Source of the DNA: CAZKEW01 sp964580435
GTDB lineage: Bacteria > Acidobacteriota > Aminicenantia > Aminicenantales > UBA8522
Assembly (NCBI GenBank): GCA_964580435.1
Contig: CAZOKP010000040.1
Location: 1-23,906 of the forward strand
Direction of reading: 5' to 3'
Length of the DNA stretch: 23,906 nucleotides
Numbering within the stretch: the stretch's first letter is position 1; the number at the start of each line of letters is the position of its first letter. The notes under the pieces were generated by a model. That model was not told the origin of the DNA. It worked only from the letters and a program-made list of their open reading frames with translations, and made no database searches. The translations under genes were made by a program, and so were the position numbers. This document shows, piece after piece, positions 15,594-23,711 of this stretch.

Positions 15594-17011
15594 GGCTGCT
15601 CCTGATTCATAAGGTACTTGTGCATGGATGCCGCGGCGATCCTCCCATCCCCCATGGCGCTGATCACCGTAGCTGCTCCCCTCACGATATCCCCGCCGGC
15701 CCAAATATTCGGCCTTGACGTCCGGGCCGTTTCAGGATTGGTCACAATACCGCCCTTTTTGCTGATCTCCAATCCCGGCGTTGTCATCGGGATCAGTGGA
15801 TTAGGGCTGTTACCTATAGCAATGACGACGGCATCAAAGGCCACGATAAAATTAGACCCTTCCACAGGAATCGGCTTTCGCCGGCCCGATGAATCGGGCT
15901 CGCCCAGTTCCATCTTAAGGCATTCCATCTGTTTAATCCAGCCGCGCTCGTCGCCGATCAGGCGGATGGGCAGAGTGAGAAGGTCGAAAATGACTCCTTC
16001 CTCTTCGGCATTCTCCGCTTCTTCGGCGCGGGCCGGCAGCTCGGTTCGACTGCGTCGGTAGACGAGGTGCACTTCATCGGCGCCCAGCCGGACGGCGGTC
16101 CGGGCCGAATCCATGGCCACGTTCCCGCCGCCAACGACGGCCACTCGAGAAGGCCGCTTCACGGGCGTCTTGTATTCCGGGAAGCGGTACCCTTTCATCA
16201 GGTTAACGCGGGTAAGATATTCATTGGCCGAATACACGCCGTTGAGGTTTTCCCCCGGGATTTCCATGAACCAGGGAAGCCCGGCTCCTGAACCGACGAA
16301 GATAGCGTCGAATTCCTGGAGAAGCCGGTCGACGGTCTTGGTTTTGCCGACCACAAAATCAGTATAGATCTTTACTCCCAGGCTCCTGACGTATTCCACC
16401 TCGCGGTTGACGATCGCTTTCGGGAGCCTGAACTCCGGGATGCCGTACATCAGGACACCCCCGCATTCGTGGAGCGCCTCAAAGATGGTCACGTCGTGAC
16501 CGAGAATGATGAGGTCGTTCGAGACAGTGACTCCGGCAGGCCCGGCGCCGATGATCGCAACCTTCTTCCCGGTTTTGGGGGCCATCTGCGGGACTTCGAT
16601 CTTTCCTTCGGCGGCCTCCCAATCGGCCAGGAACCGCTCCAGCCGGCCGATCGCGATCGGCGCTTCCTTCTTGCTAAGAACACACGTCTTTTCGCACTGC
16701 TCTTCTTGAGGGCAGACCCGGCCGCAAATCGCCGGGAGCGCGTTGGTTTCTTTGATCTTCCTGACACCGGAGGCAAAGTCGCCGTCGACAACGCACTTAA
16801 TGAACCCGGGAATATCGATCCCAACAGGACACCCTTGATTGCAGACGGGCTTCTTGCACTGCAGACAGCGGGAGGCTTCTTCAACGGCCACCTGGATGGG
16901 ATATCCTAAAGCAACCTCGTCAAAGTTTTTGATGCGCTCCCACGGATTTTGCTTGGGCATGCCCCGCCGCACAAGGTCTATCTTTTTCTTTTCCGGTTTT
17001 TCGTCAACCAC
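15590..17011 (-). CDS. nfnB: NfnB-type large subunit of NADH-dependent ferredoxin:NADP+ oxidoreductase (GltD-like)
   Basis: Two starts are possible. TTG 17029 overlaps the NfnA stop (TTGA) but has no ribosome-binding site. GTG 17011 has AAGGAG (17021-17026) at a spacing of 9 bases, so I prefer it; it gives 473 residues. The N-terminal domain binds two [4Fe-4S] clusters (RCLQCKKPVCNQGCPVG; ICGRVCPQEEQCEKTC). A GltD-like flavoprotein follows, with VAIIGAGPAG for FAD, VAVVGGGNVAMD for NAD(P) with an RRS motif after the second strand that favours NADPH, and the FAD-closing WAGGDIVRGAATV. NfnB carries the bifurcating FAD and reacts with NADPH and ferredoxin. NfnA is immediately upstream. A sulfide dehydrogenase (SudA) or a glutamate synthase small subunit are alternatives, but no GltB is present. 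Confidence 0.85.
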   Translation of the reverse strand: MVDEKPEKKKIDLVRRGMPKQNPWERIKNFDEVALGYPIQVAVEEASRCLQCKKPVCNQGCPVGIDIPGFIKCVVDGDFASGVRKIKETNALPAICGRVCPQEEQCEKTCVLSKKEAPIAIGRLERFLADWEAAEGKIEVPQMAPKTGKKVAIIGAGPAGVTVSNDLIILGHDVTIFEALHECGGVLMYGIPEFRLPKAIVNREVEYVRSLGVKIYTDFVVGKTKTVDRLLQEFDAIFVGSGAGLPWFMEIPGENLNGVYSANEYLTRVNLMKGYRFPEYKTPVKRPSRVAVVGGGNVAMDSARTAVRLGADEVHLVYRRSRTELPARAEEAENAEEEGVIFDLLTLPIRLIGDERGWIKQMECLKMELGEPDSSGRRKPIPVEGSNFIVAFDAVVIAIGNSPNPLIPMTTPGLEISKKGGIVTNPETARTSRPNIWAGGDIVRGAATVISAMGDGRIAAASMHKYLMNQEQP

Positions 17012-17025
17012 TCTGGCAAGCTCCT

Positions 17026-17859
17026 TCAAAAATGGGACCGGCAGCTCGACCGGCGGAGCGGGTCAACCTCTTCCGGGTTGTAGCTTTTGCGCCGGGCCAG
17101 GAATTCCGCCCAGTCGATCTCATGGCCGTCAAAATCGGGGCCGTCGACGCAGGCAAACTTCGTTTTTCCTCCAACAGAGATCCGGCAGACTCCGCACATT
17201 CCCGTCCCGTCGATCATGATCGGGTTCATGTTGACGATGGTCTTCCAGGCCAACGGTTTTGTCACCTGGGAGACCCGCATCATCTGGAACGTACACCCGT
17301 TCACAATGACCAGGTTGGGAACGATCCCAGCCCGCTGCATCAACTCAGGAATTCTGTCGATATGCCCCTTTTGTCCTTTGGTCCCATCCCGCGTTATGAA
17401 AAACATCTTATCTGACACTTTTGCCAGCTTGTCTTCCCAATAAAGGAGAAATGAGCTCCGAGCTTCGATAAGCGTATAGATTTTGTTCCCGGCTTCTTTG
17501 AGCGCGCGGGCGACCGGGTAGATGGACCCGATGCCGTAACAGCCGCCGACGCAGAGAACCGTGCCGAAATCGCCGATCACCGTCTCCTTGCCTAACGGCC
17601 CAACGAACGTCGGAATGGTGTCCCCAGGTTTCAGGCGCGCCAGCCGGGCGGTGGATTGCCCGACCTGCATAAAAATGGACGTCACCGTGCCGGCGGCCCG
17701 GTCCCAGTCCGCGACAGACAAGGGAATGCGCTCGCCATACTGGTCCGGCCGCACGATGACAAAATTGCCGGGTTTCACGGACTCGGCCACGGCCGGGGCG
17801 AGCACGGTGAACTCATGCAAGTTCGGGACGATCATCCGCCGTTCAATTATCTTATACAT
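17026..17859 (-). CDS. nfnA: NfnA-type small subunit (FAD, [2Fe-2S]; NADH side of transhydrogenase)
   Basis: ATG 17859 has AGAGG 6 bases upstream. The 277-residue protein is a ferredoxin-NADP reductase-like FAD/NAD module. The flavin motif RIPLSVADWD is at 44-53, the nucleotide-binding VLCVGGCYGIGSIYPVA at 101-117, and a C-terminal [2Fe-2S] site DGTGMCGVCRISVGG...FACVDGP has C222, C225 and C237 plus D217. The Nfn small subunit is known to use three Cys and one Asp at this cluster, which fits. It oxidises NADH at its FAD and passes electrons between that site and NfnB. It begins 9 bases after the NuoG-like stop and precedes nfnB, the usual AB order. SudB, the beta subunit of sulfide dehydrogenase, belongs to the same family and cannot be excluded. 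Confidence 0.87.
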   Translation of the reverse strand: MYKIIERRMIVPNLHEFTVLAPAVAESVKPGNFVIVRPDQYGERIPLSVADWDRAAGTVTSIFMQVGQSTARLARLKPGDTIPTFVGPLGKETVIGDFGTVLCVGGCYGIGSIYPVARALKEAGNKIYTLIEARSSFLLYWEDKLAKVSDKMFFITRDGTKGQKGHIDRIPELMQRAGIVPNLVIVNGCTFQMMRVSQVTKPLAWKTIVNMNPIMIDGTGMCGVCRISVGGKTKFACVDGPDFDGHEIDWAEFLARRKSYNPEEVDPLRRSSCRSHF

Positions 17860-17868
17860 CTCCAGCCT

Positions 17869-20388
17869 CTAGTTCTTTTCCGTTTCTCTGCGGGATACGT
17901 TGATTCGAACCGGATTCTCCCGGAGAAGGTAAAGCGGCAAAAGATCACGCCGATGTTTCAGCCCGCCGAACACGACCGGCCGGGTGTAGTAAATGACGCC
18001 TCTAGGGCACTCGGGGTCCGACCTGACTGAACCTTCGGCTCGGACTTTCCCATTGTCGAACGACACACTGACCGGGTCGCCATTTTTTAGTCCGAGCGAA
18101 TCGATATCTTCCGGGCACATCCTGAACCCCTCTTCCAGGGCCAATTCGCCCAGGCCTCCGACTTTCGATGAGATATCAATTCCCCGATGGCGATACCCGC
18201 CCGGTTCAGCCACCAGCAAGAAATTGCCGGTCGACGTATTTTCACCCGTTTCTTTTTCAATCTCAAGATGAGCCATGGCCTTCAGCTGGCGCGGCTTTCG
18301 ATTCATTACCCCCGGAAAATCCGGCACGGCCTTCTGGATTTCCTTAAGGACATCCGTAGACGTCTGATAATCCATAGCCGGGCACTGGAGGGCCTTGGCG
18401 AGGTCGGCGAAAATACGCCAGTCGGGACGCATCAAACCGGTCACCGAGCCTTCCGGCTGAACTTCGACCTCGACGATTTCCTGGACCCGGCCTTCCATAT
18501 TCACAAAGGTGCCGCCGCTTTCGGCGAACGTGGACGCTGGAAGAAAGGCGTCGACTTTGAACGGAGGAAGATAGATATCCTGGACGATCAAGAAATCGCA
18601 ATCCGGTCGATCAAAGAAAGGGATATCTCCGACAAGATAGAGCACCTTGGGCCGCTTGGAACCGGTGATGACATCCATCAAAACTGAACCTTTGTCAAGG
18701 CCGATGGCGCCGCCCGGGCCCATTTCCGGTAACACTCCCATCTCCAGCGCGCCGCGCGCATTGGCCCCGAAGTAGAGGGGGATGACATTCACATTTTTGC
18801 GCTCCGCCAGCGCTATCAGGCCTTCCACGAGCGCACCGTTCTTTCCATAATGAAAAACCTGGGGGCCGATGACAACCGCCAGATCTTTGCTCGAAGACAG
18901 GATCCGGGAGGCCTTCTCCAATGACAGGATATCGACCGCTGATTCTTTAGCCACCGAATGAGAGTCGGTCTTTCTGCCGTCCAGACTGTCCGCGAAGAAT
19001 TTAAGAAGGAGCCCTTCCCGGCCCGGGATCGGACGCAGCCAATGATCGGTATAACGGGCCAGATTGCTGTCGCGAGGGTCAATCGTCACCAATCTGGCGC
19101 CTCGGTCGAGCGCTTTCCGGACCTTCGTCCCGGCCACCGAAAAATTGAACCGGCTGTCGAGCCCGACGGCCAGGATAACGTCTGCTTTGGCGATGTCCTT
19201 GATAGAAATAGGCAGCGAGAAAAGCTTTGACCAGAGGCCAGGTCCGCCCGCAAGCTCGGCCCGCGCCGTGGAGTCAATGTTAGGGGATCCTAGGCAATCG
19301 CGGACGAACTTTTGGGCCGCGAACAGGCTCTCATTGGTGAGATCGGGTGAGACCAGCATGACAAAGTCGTCCGGTTGAATTCCTTTGAGGGCAGCGCTGA
19401 CCTTCTCCAGGGCTTCCGGCCATGCGACCTCACGGAAATAGTTGCCTTTCTGAAGCATCGGCTTTTTAGCCCGTTCGAAGTGATGGGTTACCTCCGGCAA
19501 ACAGAACCGGCCCTTGATACACAACTGCCCGTCATTGACTTCCGGGTCCAGGTTCGCTTTGGCTTTAGAAAAACGGCCGTTCTTGTGGTCCAGCTCGATC
19601 TGGCAGCCGATCGCGCAGAACGGGCACGTGGAGACGTAAGACCCATCCGGTTTGCCGTCCCACTTGGAGACTTTGTCGGCCAGGGCGCCGGTCGGACAGA
19701 TATCCACGCAGGCTCCGCAGAATTCGCAGCCTGCTTCGGTGTGGCTCCGGCCGAATGCCGGACCGACCTTGGCCCGCGGCCCGCGATAGGTGAAGGCCAA
19801 AACGCTCGACCCGCGGACCTCCTGGCACATCCGGACGCAGCGGCCGCAGAGAATGCAGATATTATAATCCCTGTCGTAAAAAGGATCGTCGTGTTCGGGT
19901 TCATAGCCGTGATAATAAATGGGATAATCGATCTCGGTCAGCCCGATCTTGTCCACCAGGTCCTGCAGTTCGCACTGGCCGTCATTCGGACAAAAACGGC
20001 AGCCTGTGGTCACCCCGGCCTTTCGAATGGTCCCCTGATAATCCTGGCATTCGGCTCGTTCACCACAGACCAGGCAGCTCGAAGGATGCTCGCTGAGGAT
20101 GAGCTTCAAGATCTCTTTCCTCAGTTCCCCGAGCATCGCCGTGTCGGTCAAGACCTTCATCCCCTCCTGAGCGGCTGTGTTGCAGGACAAAGGATAGCCG
20201 CGCATCCCCTCGATTTCGACCATGCACAGCCGGCAGCCGCCAAACGGTGAAAGGTCTTTATGGGAACAGAGAGAGGGAACATAAATTCCGTTCAGCTCGG
20301 CCGCCCGATGGACTGTGACACCATCGGGAAAGGAGACCTTCTGGTGGTTGATCTCCATTGTCAGCGTTCGAGGTTCTTGTCTCGCCAT
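17869..20388 (-). CDS. NuoG-like iron-sulfur subunit with a molybdopterin-oxidoreductase fold lacking the catalytic Cys/Sec
   Basis: The 839-residue protein starts with a [2Fe-2S] domain (C41, C52, C55, C69). Next come the His-Cys cluster motif HPSSCLVCGERAEC (H101, C105, C108, C114) and an added CRFCPNDGQCELQ (C130, C133, C139). Two CxxCxxCxxxC clusters follow (C178-C188, C221-C231), then a [4Fe-4S] molybdopterin-type motif CPFCAIGC...C290. The molybdopterin fold continues to a C-terminal MoCo-binding-like domain (about 735-830). Where formate dehydrogenases have a catalytic Cys/Sec followed by His in ARLC(U)H, this protein has ARAEL (E378, L379). It is therefore not an active formate dehydrogenase, and more likely an electron-conducting subunit like NuoG. 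It lies 3 bases after the nuoF stop. A start at ATG 20358 is possible. Confidence 0.83.
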   Translation of the reverse strand: MARQEPRTLTMEINHQKVSFPDGVTVHRAAELNGIYVPSLCSHKDLSPFGGCRLCMVEIEGMRGYPLSCNTAAQEGMKVLTDTAMLGELRKEILKLILSEHPSSCLVCGERAECQDYQGTIRKAGVTTGCRFCPNDGQCELQDLVDKIGLTEIDYPIYYHGYEPEHDDPFYDRDYNICILCGRCVRMCQEVRGSSVLAFTYRGPRAKVGPAFGRSHTEAGCEFCGACVDICPTGALADKVSKWDGKPDGSYVSTCPFCAIGCQIELDHKNGRFSKAKANLDPEVNDGQLCIKGRFCLPEVTHHFERAKKPMLQKGNYFREVAWPEALEKVSAALKGIQPDDFVMLVSPDLTNESLFAAQKFVRDCLGSPNIDSTARAELAGGPGLWSKLFSLPISIKDIAKADVILAVGLDSRFNFSVAGTKVRKALDRGARLVTIDPRDSNLARYTDHWLRPIPGREGLLLKFFADSLDGRKTDSHSVAKESAVDILSLEKASRILSSSKDLAVVIGPQVFHYGKNGALVEGLIALAERKNVNVIPLYFGANARGALEMGVLPEMGPGGAIGLDKGSVLMDVITGSKRPKVLYLVGDIPFFDRPDCDFLIVQDIYLPPFKVDAFLPASTFAESGGTFVNMEGRVQEIVEVEVQPEGSVTGLMRPDWRIFADLAKALQCPAMDYQTSTDVLKEIQKAVPDFPGVMNRKPRQLKAMAHLEIEKETGENTSTGNFLLVAEPGGYRHRGIDISSKVGGLGELALEEGFRMCPEDIDSLGLKNGDPVSVSFDNGKVRAEGSVRSDPECPRGVIYYTRPVVFGGLKHRRDLLPLYLLRENPVRINVSRRETEKN

Positions 20389-20391
20389 GGT

Positions 20392-22263
20392 TTATGACTC
20401 GATGACGATGGCATCTCCGGCGATCGCATCGAAGCGGCAGATCTCATAGCAGGACCGGCACTTGATGCATTTCGATTGGTCCAGATTATGGGGCTCGGAC
20501 CTCGGTCCGCTGATCGCGCCGGTCGGACAGACTTTCACGCAGCGCTGGCAGCCGGTGCATTTTCCGGCGATGACGCGATAAATGACCAAGTTCTTGCAGG
20601 TCACGGCAGGGCAACGCTTATCCTTGACGTGAGAGATGAATTCGGGCCGGAAGTACTTGAGAGAGGTCAAGGCGGGATTGGGCGCCGTGGCGCCTAACCC
20701 GCACAGCGACCCGTTTTTAACCGTCTGGCCAAGCTTTTCCAGTTTGTCCAGGTCAGAAAGCTCGGCCTTGCCGTCGCAGACCTTCTGCAGGATCTCCACC
20801 ATATGCCGGGTTCCGACACGGCAGGGGACGCATTTTCCGCACGATTCTTTTTGGGTGAAATCCATAAAATATTTCGTCATATCGACAATGCAGGTGTCGG
20901 AATCAACCACGATGAGACCGCCGGAACCCATGATCGCACCGGCCGCAGCCAGATGCTCGTAATCGATCCGGAGGTCCAGGAACTCTTCGGACAAGCATCC
21001 TCCCGAAGGACCTCCGCTCTGGACCGCCTTGAACGGCTTCTGGGTCCCGCCGCCGATATCATAGATCACTTCCCGGAGCGTGATCCCCAGCGGGACCTCG
21101 ATCAACCCCGTCCGCCTGACTTTCCCGACCAGGGAGAACGTCTTGGTACCTTTGCTCGAATCGGTTCCGTAGCCAGCATACCATTCCGCTCCGTTGCGAA
21201 GGATATTGGGAAGGGTACCCAAGGTTTCGACATTATTGATGATCGTGGGCTTTCCCTTTAGACCGGCGACTGCGGGAAACGGCGGACGTGTCCGGGGCAT
21301 GCCGCGTTTGCCCTCGATCGAGGCGATAAGCGCGGTCTCTTCTCCACACACAAAAGCGCCCGCCCCTTCCTTGATCTTGATATCGAAGCTGAAATCCGAC
21401 CCGAGGATATGAGGCCCCAGAAGTCCGACCTCGCGCATCTGACCGATCGCTTTTTTCAGACGTTTGATGGCCAAGGGATACTCCGCCCGGATATAGATAT
21501 AGCCCTGAGAAGCACCGATCGTGTAAGCGGCGATGAGCATGCCTTCCAGGACGGCATGGGGATCGCCCTCGATCAGGGACCGGTTCATGAACGCGCCCGG
21601 ATCGCCTTCATCGGCGTTGCAGATAAGGTAACGCTCGGCGCTTTCCGTTTCCCGGCAGGTCAGCCATTTTCGCCAGGTCGGAAAGCCTGCTCCTCCGCGG
21701 CCGCGAAGGCCGGACCGCTTGACCGTATCCAGGACCTCCTGCCAGGTCATGGACAGACATTTTTCGAAACCCATATAGCCGTCCCTGGCCAGGTAGTGGT
21801 CCATTTCATCAGGATCAATGATGCCGCAATTCCGCAATACGATTCGGACCTGAGGCTTCAACATCGGCATGTCGAAAAAGCGGGGAATTCCGTCGAGGTC
21901 GCCGTCCCCAAAATGCCCGGCCAGGTGATTTCTGGTGATCTCACCGTTCTCAAAGAACCCGCTCAGGATAAGGGGCACATCTTTGGGCATGACATTCGAA
22001 TAACTGATGCGCGGTTTTCCGGGCATCTGCACATCCAGGAGAGGCTCTAAATAGCAGGGCCCGATGCATCCCACGGGAATGATCCGGGCGTTTATCCCTT
22101 TCTTTTCGAGATAGTCTTCGACGGCATTTTGAGTGTCGGCCGCTCCGGCCGCCAGACCGCAGGATGCCGCGCCGATATAGATGAACGGGATGGAATTCTT
22201 CTGCAGCTCTTCCCATTTGGCCGCCGCCTGCCGGCGGCGCTCGTCAATCGCTTTTTTGCTCAT
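20392..22263 (-). CDS. nuoF: NuoF/HydB-type NADH-oxidising diaphorase subunit with C-terminal 2[4Fe-4S] domain
   Basis: The 623-residue protein has four parts. An N-terminal thioredoxin-like ferredoxin domain (about 25-105) retains C35, C66 and C70 but lacks a fourth Cys in SCGLAAGA. The FMN/NADH-binding domain has LRGRGGAGFPTWRKW (186-200) and NADEGDPGAF (216-225). An SLBB-like part and the NuoF cluster ESCGKCVPC...C521 follow. A C-terminal domain has C551/C556, a site that can bind zinc in HydB relatives, and two [4Fe-4S] motifs (C569-C579, C599-C609). This layout is that of HydB/HndC subunits of bifurcating hydrogenases and related enzymes rather than respiratory NuoF. It takes electrons to or from NADH. 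It overlaps nuoE by 20 bases and is followed 3 bases later by the NuoG-like gene. Confidence 0.92.
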   Translation of the reverse strand: MSKKAIDERRRQAAAKWEELQKNSIPFIYIGAASCGLAAGAADTQNAVEDYLEKKGINARIIPVGCIGPCYLEPLLDVQMPGKPRISYSNVMPKDVPLILSGFFENGEITRNHLAGHFGDGDLDGIPRFFDMPMLKPQVRIVLRNCGIIDPDEMDHYLARDGYMGFEKCLSMTWQEVLDTVKRSGLRGRGGAGFPTWRKWLTCRETESAERYLICNADEGDPGAFMNRSLIEGDPHAVLEGMLIAAYTIGASQGYIYIRAEYPLAIKRLKKAIGQMREVGLLGPHILGSDFSFDIKIKEGAGAFVCGEETALIASIEGKRGMPRTRPPFPAVAGLKGKPTIINNVETLGTLPNILRNGAEWYAGYGTDSSKGTKTFSLVGKVRRTGLIEVPLGITLREVIYDIGGGTQKPFKAVQSGGPSGGCLSEEFLDLRIDYEHLAAAGAIMGSGGLIVVDSDTCIVDMTKYFMDFTQKESCGKCVPCRVGTRHMVEILQKVCDGKAELSDLDKLEKLGQTVKNGSLCGLGATAPNPALTSLKYFRPEFISHVKDKRCPAVTCKNLVIYRVIAGKCTGCQRCVKVCPTGAISGPRSEPHNLDQSKCIKCRSCYEICRFDAIAGDAIVIES

Positions 22264-22702
22264 CTAAGATCTTCTGGATTTTCAGGACCGACATCTGGCT
22301 ATGGATCTTGCTATCGAAGGCGACAACAGGAGCCAGGGCACAGCAACCCAGACAGGCTACCCGGTCAAGGTCATACTTTCCGTCGGCCGTCGTCTCTCCC
22401 GTCTTAATGCCGAGACGCTGCTGGGCTGTCACCAGGATCTGCTCCCCGCCCCTCACGTGGCAGGCCGTTCCCAGGCAGATTTTGATATGGTGCTGTCCCG
22501 GAGGATGGAAACGAAACTGGGCATAGAAAGTCGCCACGCCGAAGATCTCATTCTCCGATATCTTGAGCCATCTGGAGATATGGCGAATGGCATCCGGCCG
22601 TAGGTAGCCGCAGAGATCCTGCACTCTCTGGAGGATGGGGATGAGGTCTCCGCGCTCGCCTTTGAATTCCTGCGCTAGAGCAGACAGTCCCGCCTTGGAC
22701 AT
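22244..22702 (-). CDS. nuoE: NuoE/HydC-type [2Fe-2S] subunit
   Basis: The 152-residue protein is the usual length. It has an N-terminal helical bundle (LIPILQRVQDLCGYL, EIFGVATFYAQF) and a thioredoxin-like ferredoxin domain with the [2Fe-2S] ligands C76 and C81 (KICLGTAC) and C117 and C121 (ACLGCC). It forms the diaphorase core with NuoF. The 20-base overlap with nuoF indicates translational coupling. The ribosome-binding site is weak (AGGG 12 bases upstream). The 74-base gap upstream, AT-rich in its part next to the start, could hold an internal promoter, though no clear -35/-10 pair is visible. Confidence 0.93.
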   Translation of the reverse strand: MSKAGLSALAQEFKGERGDLIPILQRVQDLCGYLRPDAIRHISRWLKISENEIFGVATFYAQFRFHPPGQHHIKICLGTACHVRGGEQILVTAQQRLGIKTGETTADGKYDLDRVACLGCCALAPVVAFDSKIHSQMSVLKIQKILDEQKSD

Positions 22703-22776
22703 AGAACGGCTTACCCTAACATAATCCTTTATAAAATATCATTGCCGCAATCGTATAGAACCGCAACAGCCAAGCG

Positions 22777-23103
22777 TTACCTGACCCCGAGCTCATAAAG
22801 TTTCATGGCCAAGGTCCAGGTGTCCCCGTCAAACCCCAGCAAGCCTATCCCCGCTTTGTTAGCCAGGGCGATCACATCGTCCGTCGGCGTTTTGCCGCGC
22901 GAAAACACAACCGCAGCGACATCGACAAGGTTGGCTGCAGCAATCAAGTTCTTGTGCGTCTGGAGGGTGATTAACAGAAGCCCCGGGCCGATACCGATGA
23001 TATCGCTCACCATATCGGAGATATAGACTCCCTTGATGTCCTTGTCACCAGACTCATTAAAAGCCTTGAAGTCGCCTTTTTTCACAAGTTCGGAAACTTT
23101 CAT
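22777..23103 (-). CDS. DRTGG-domain protein (copy 2)
   Basis: This 108-residue protein has AAGG about 5 bases before its ATG. Its second half aligns with the DRTGG protein near the other end of the operon: LLLITLQTHKNLIAAANLVD against LMITGLTNIQSIRTADIAG, AVVFSRGKTPTDDVIALA against AVIYCRGKRPEKKVIDFA, and MKLYELG against GILYNKG. The N-terminus has VSELVKKGDFKAFN and IKGVYISDMVSDIIG, a pattern typical of stand-alone DRTGG proteins next to iron-sulfur flavoenzymes. The function is unknown; ligand sensing is the usual suggestion. It precedes nuoE by 74 bases. Confidence 0.82.
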   Translation of the reverse strand: MKVSELVKKGDFKAFNESGDKDIKGVYISDMVSDIIGIGPGLLLITLQTHKNLIAAANLVDVAAVVFSRGKTPTDDVIALANKAGIGLLGFDGDTWTLAMKLYELGVR

Positions 23104-23123
23104 TTTTACCTTTCCTTTATTCG

Positions 23124-23666
23124 TTAATAGAGTTCAGTCAAACCGACATCCGCCAGCACGATTCCCTGACATGTATCCACGGACTTGCGCAACTCGCAGG
23201 GAACAACGACAATTTTCTTGGACGGGTCTTGAATCCCAAAGTTATAATACTCGTTCAAGACCCGGATCCCTTCAGCGGTGATGCATTTCCCGGAAACATG
23301 AGACGTGTTCGCGCAGAGCGCGACATAGACCCAAGTCTTCCGATCCCGTCCCTCTGAGCCGACTTTGAAAACACCGCACTCCGGATTGCACCGCATGCAC
23401 AGCATCATGGCCGTGACTTCATGAAGAGGAACCGCTCTCGAACATTTCTCACATTTCAGGTCGAACCGGGATGCCTGAAAGTTTCCCATATGACTCCAAA
23501 AATGATCTCCTTCCCGGTATTCATCGATCGGGGGAGCCGGCTCTGTGGAAAAGAAAGAAATCTTATTGCCGCAGTGGAAGCAGCCCTCAACGACCAGATA
23601 GCCGCTCCGAATGTTCGTCATCACCCATTTGTGCTTGCAGGTAACATTCTTCATGGTCGCAGCCAT
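23124..23666 (-). CDS. Zinc-ribbon-like protein of unknown function, first gene of the redox operon
   Basis: I do not recognise a named family. The 180-residue protein is rich in paired cysteines: C10/H12, C29/C32 (GCFHC), C72/C75 (KCEKC), C90/C93/C97 (LCMRCNPEC), C118 and C128. This suggests two zinc ribbons or a metal-binding cage. An aromatic patch HFWSHM lies between the first two pairs. There is no signal peptide or membrane segment. The start is uncertain: ATG 23666 or ATG 23654, neither with a good ribosome-binding site. The promoter upstream would leave a leader of about 10 or 22 bases respectively. It is followed after 20 bases by the DRTGG gene, so it is almost certainly co-transcribed with the electron-transfer genes. 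Confidence 0.7.
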   Translation of the reverse strand: MAATMKNVTCKHKWVMTNIRSGYLVVEGCFHCGNKISFFSTEPAPPIDEYREGDHFWSHMGNFQASRFDLKCEKCSRAVPLHEVTAMMLCMRCNPECGVFKVGSEGRDRKTWVYVALCANTSHVSGKCITAEGIRVLNEYYNFGIQDPSKKIVVVPCELRKSVDTCQGIVLADVGLTELY

Positions 23667-23682
23667 AAGAATTTAGTTTTTC

Positions 23683-23711
23683 ACTATACCAAAGAAACTC
23701 GCGGATATCAA
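23683..23711 (-). promoter_or_regulatory. Sigma-70-like promoter for the ten-gene redox operon
   Basis: On the - strand TTGATA (23706-23711) and TATAGT (23683-23688) are separated by exactly 17 bases; each matches 5/6 of the consensus. Transcription would start near 23676, just before the first gene. Beyond it the sequence to the window end is GC-rich, and no strand or frame can be called as coding with confidence. Confidence 0.62.

Noticed and set aside
15249..15704. Longer DRTGG protein starting at 15704
   Set aside because: The extra 37 residues lie inside nfnB and look like out-of-frame sequence; ATG 15593 has a good ribosome-binding site and an ATGA junction.
17869..20388. NuoG-like protein as a formate dehydrogenase alpha subunit
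   Set aside because: The position of the catalytic Cys/Sec and its neighbouring His is Glu-Leu (E378-L379), and there is no in-frame TGA suggesting selenocysteine.
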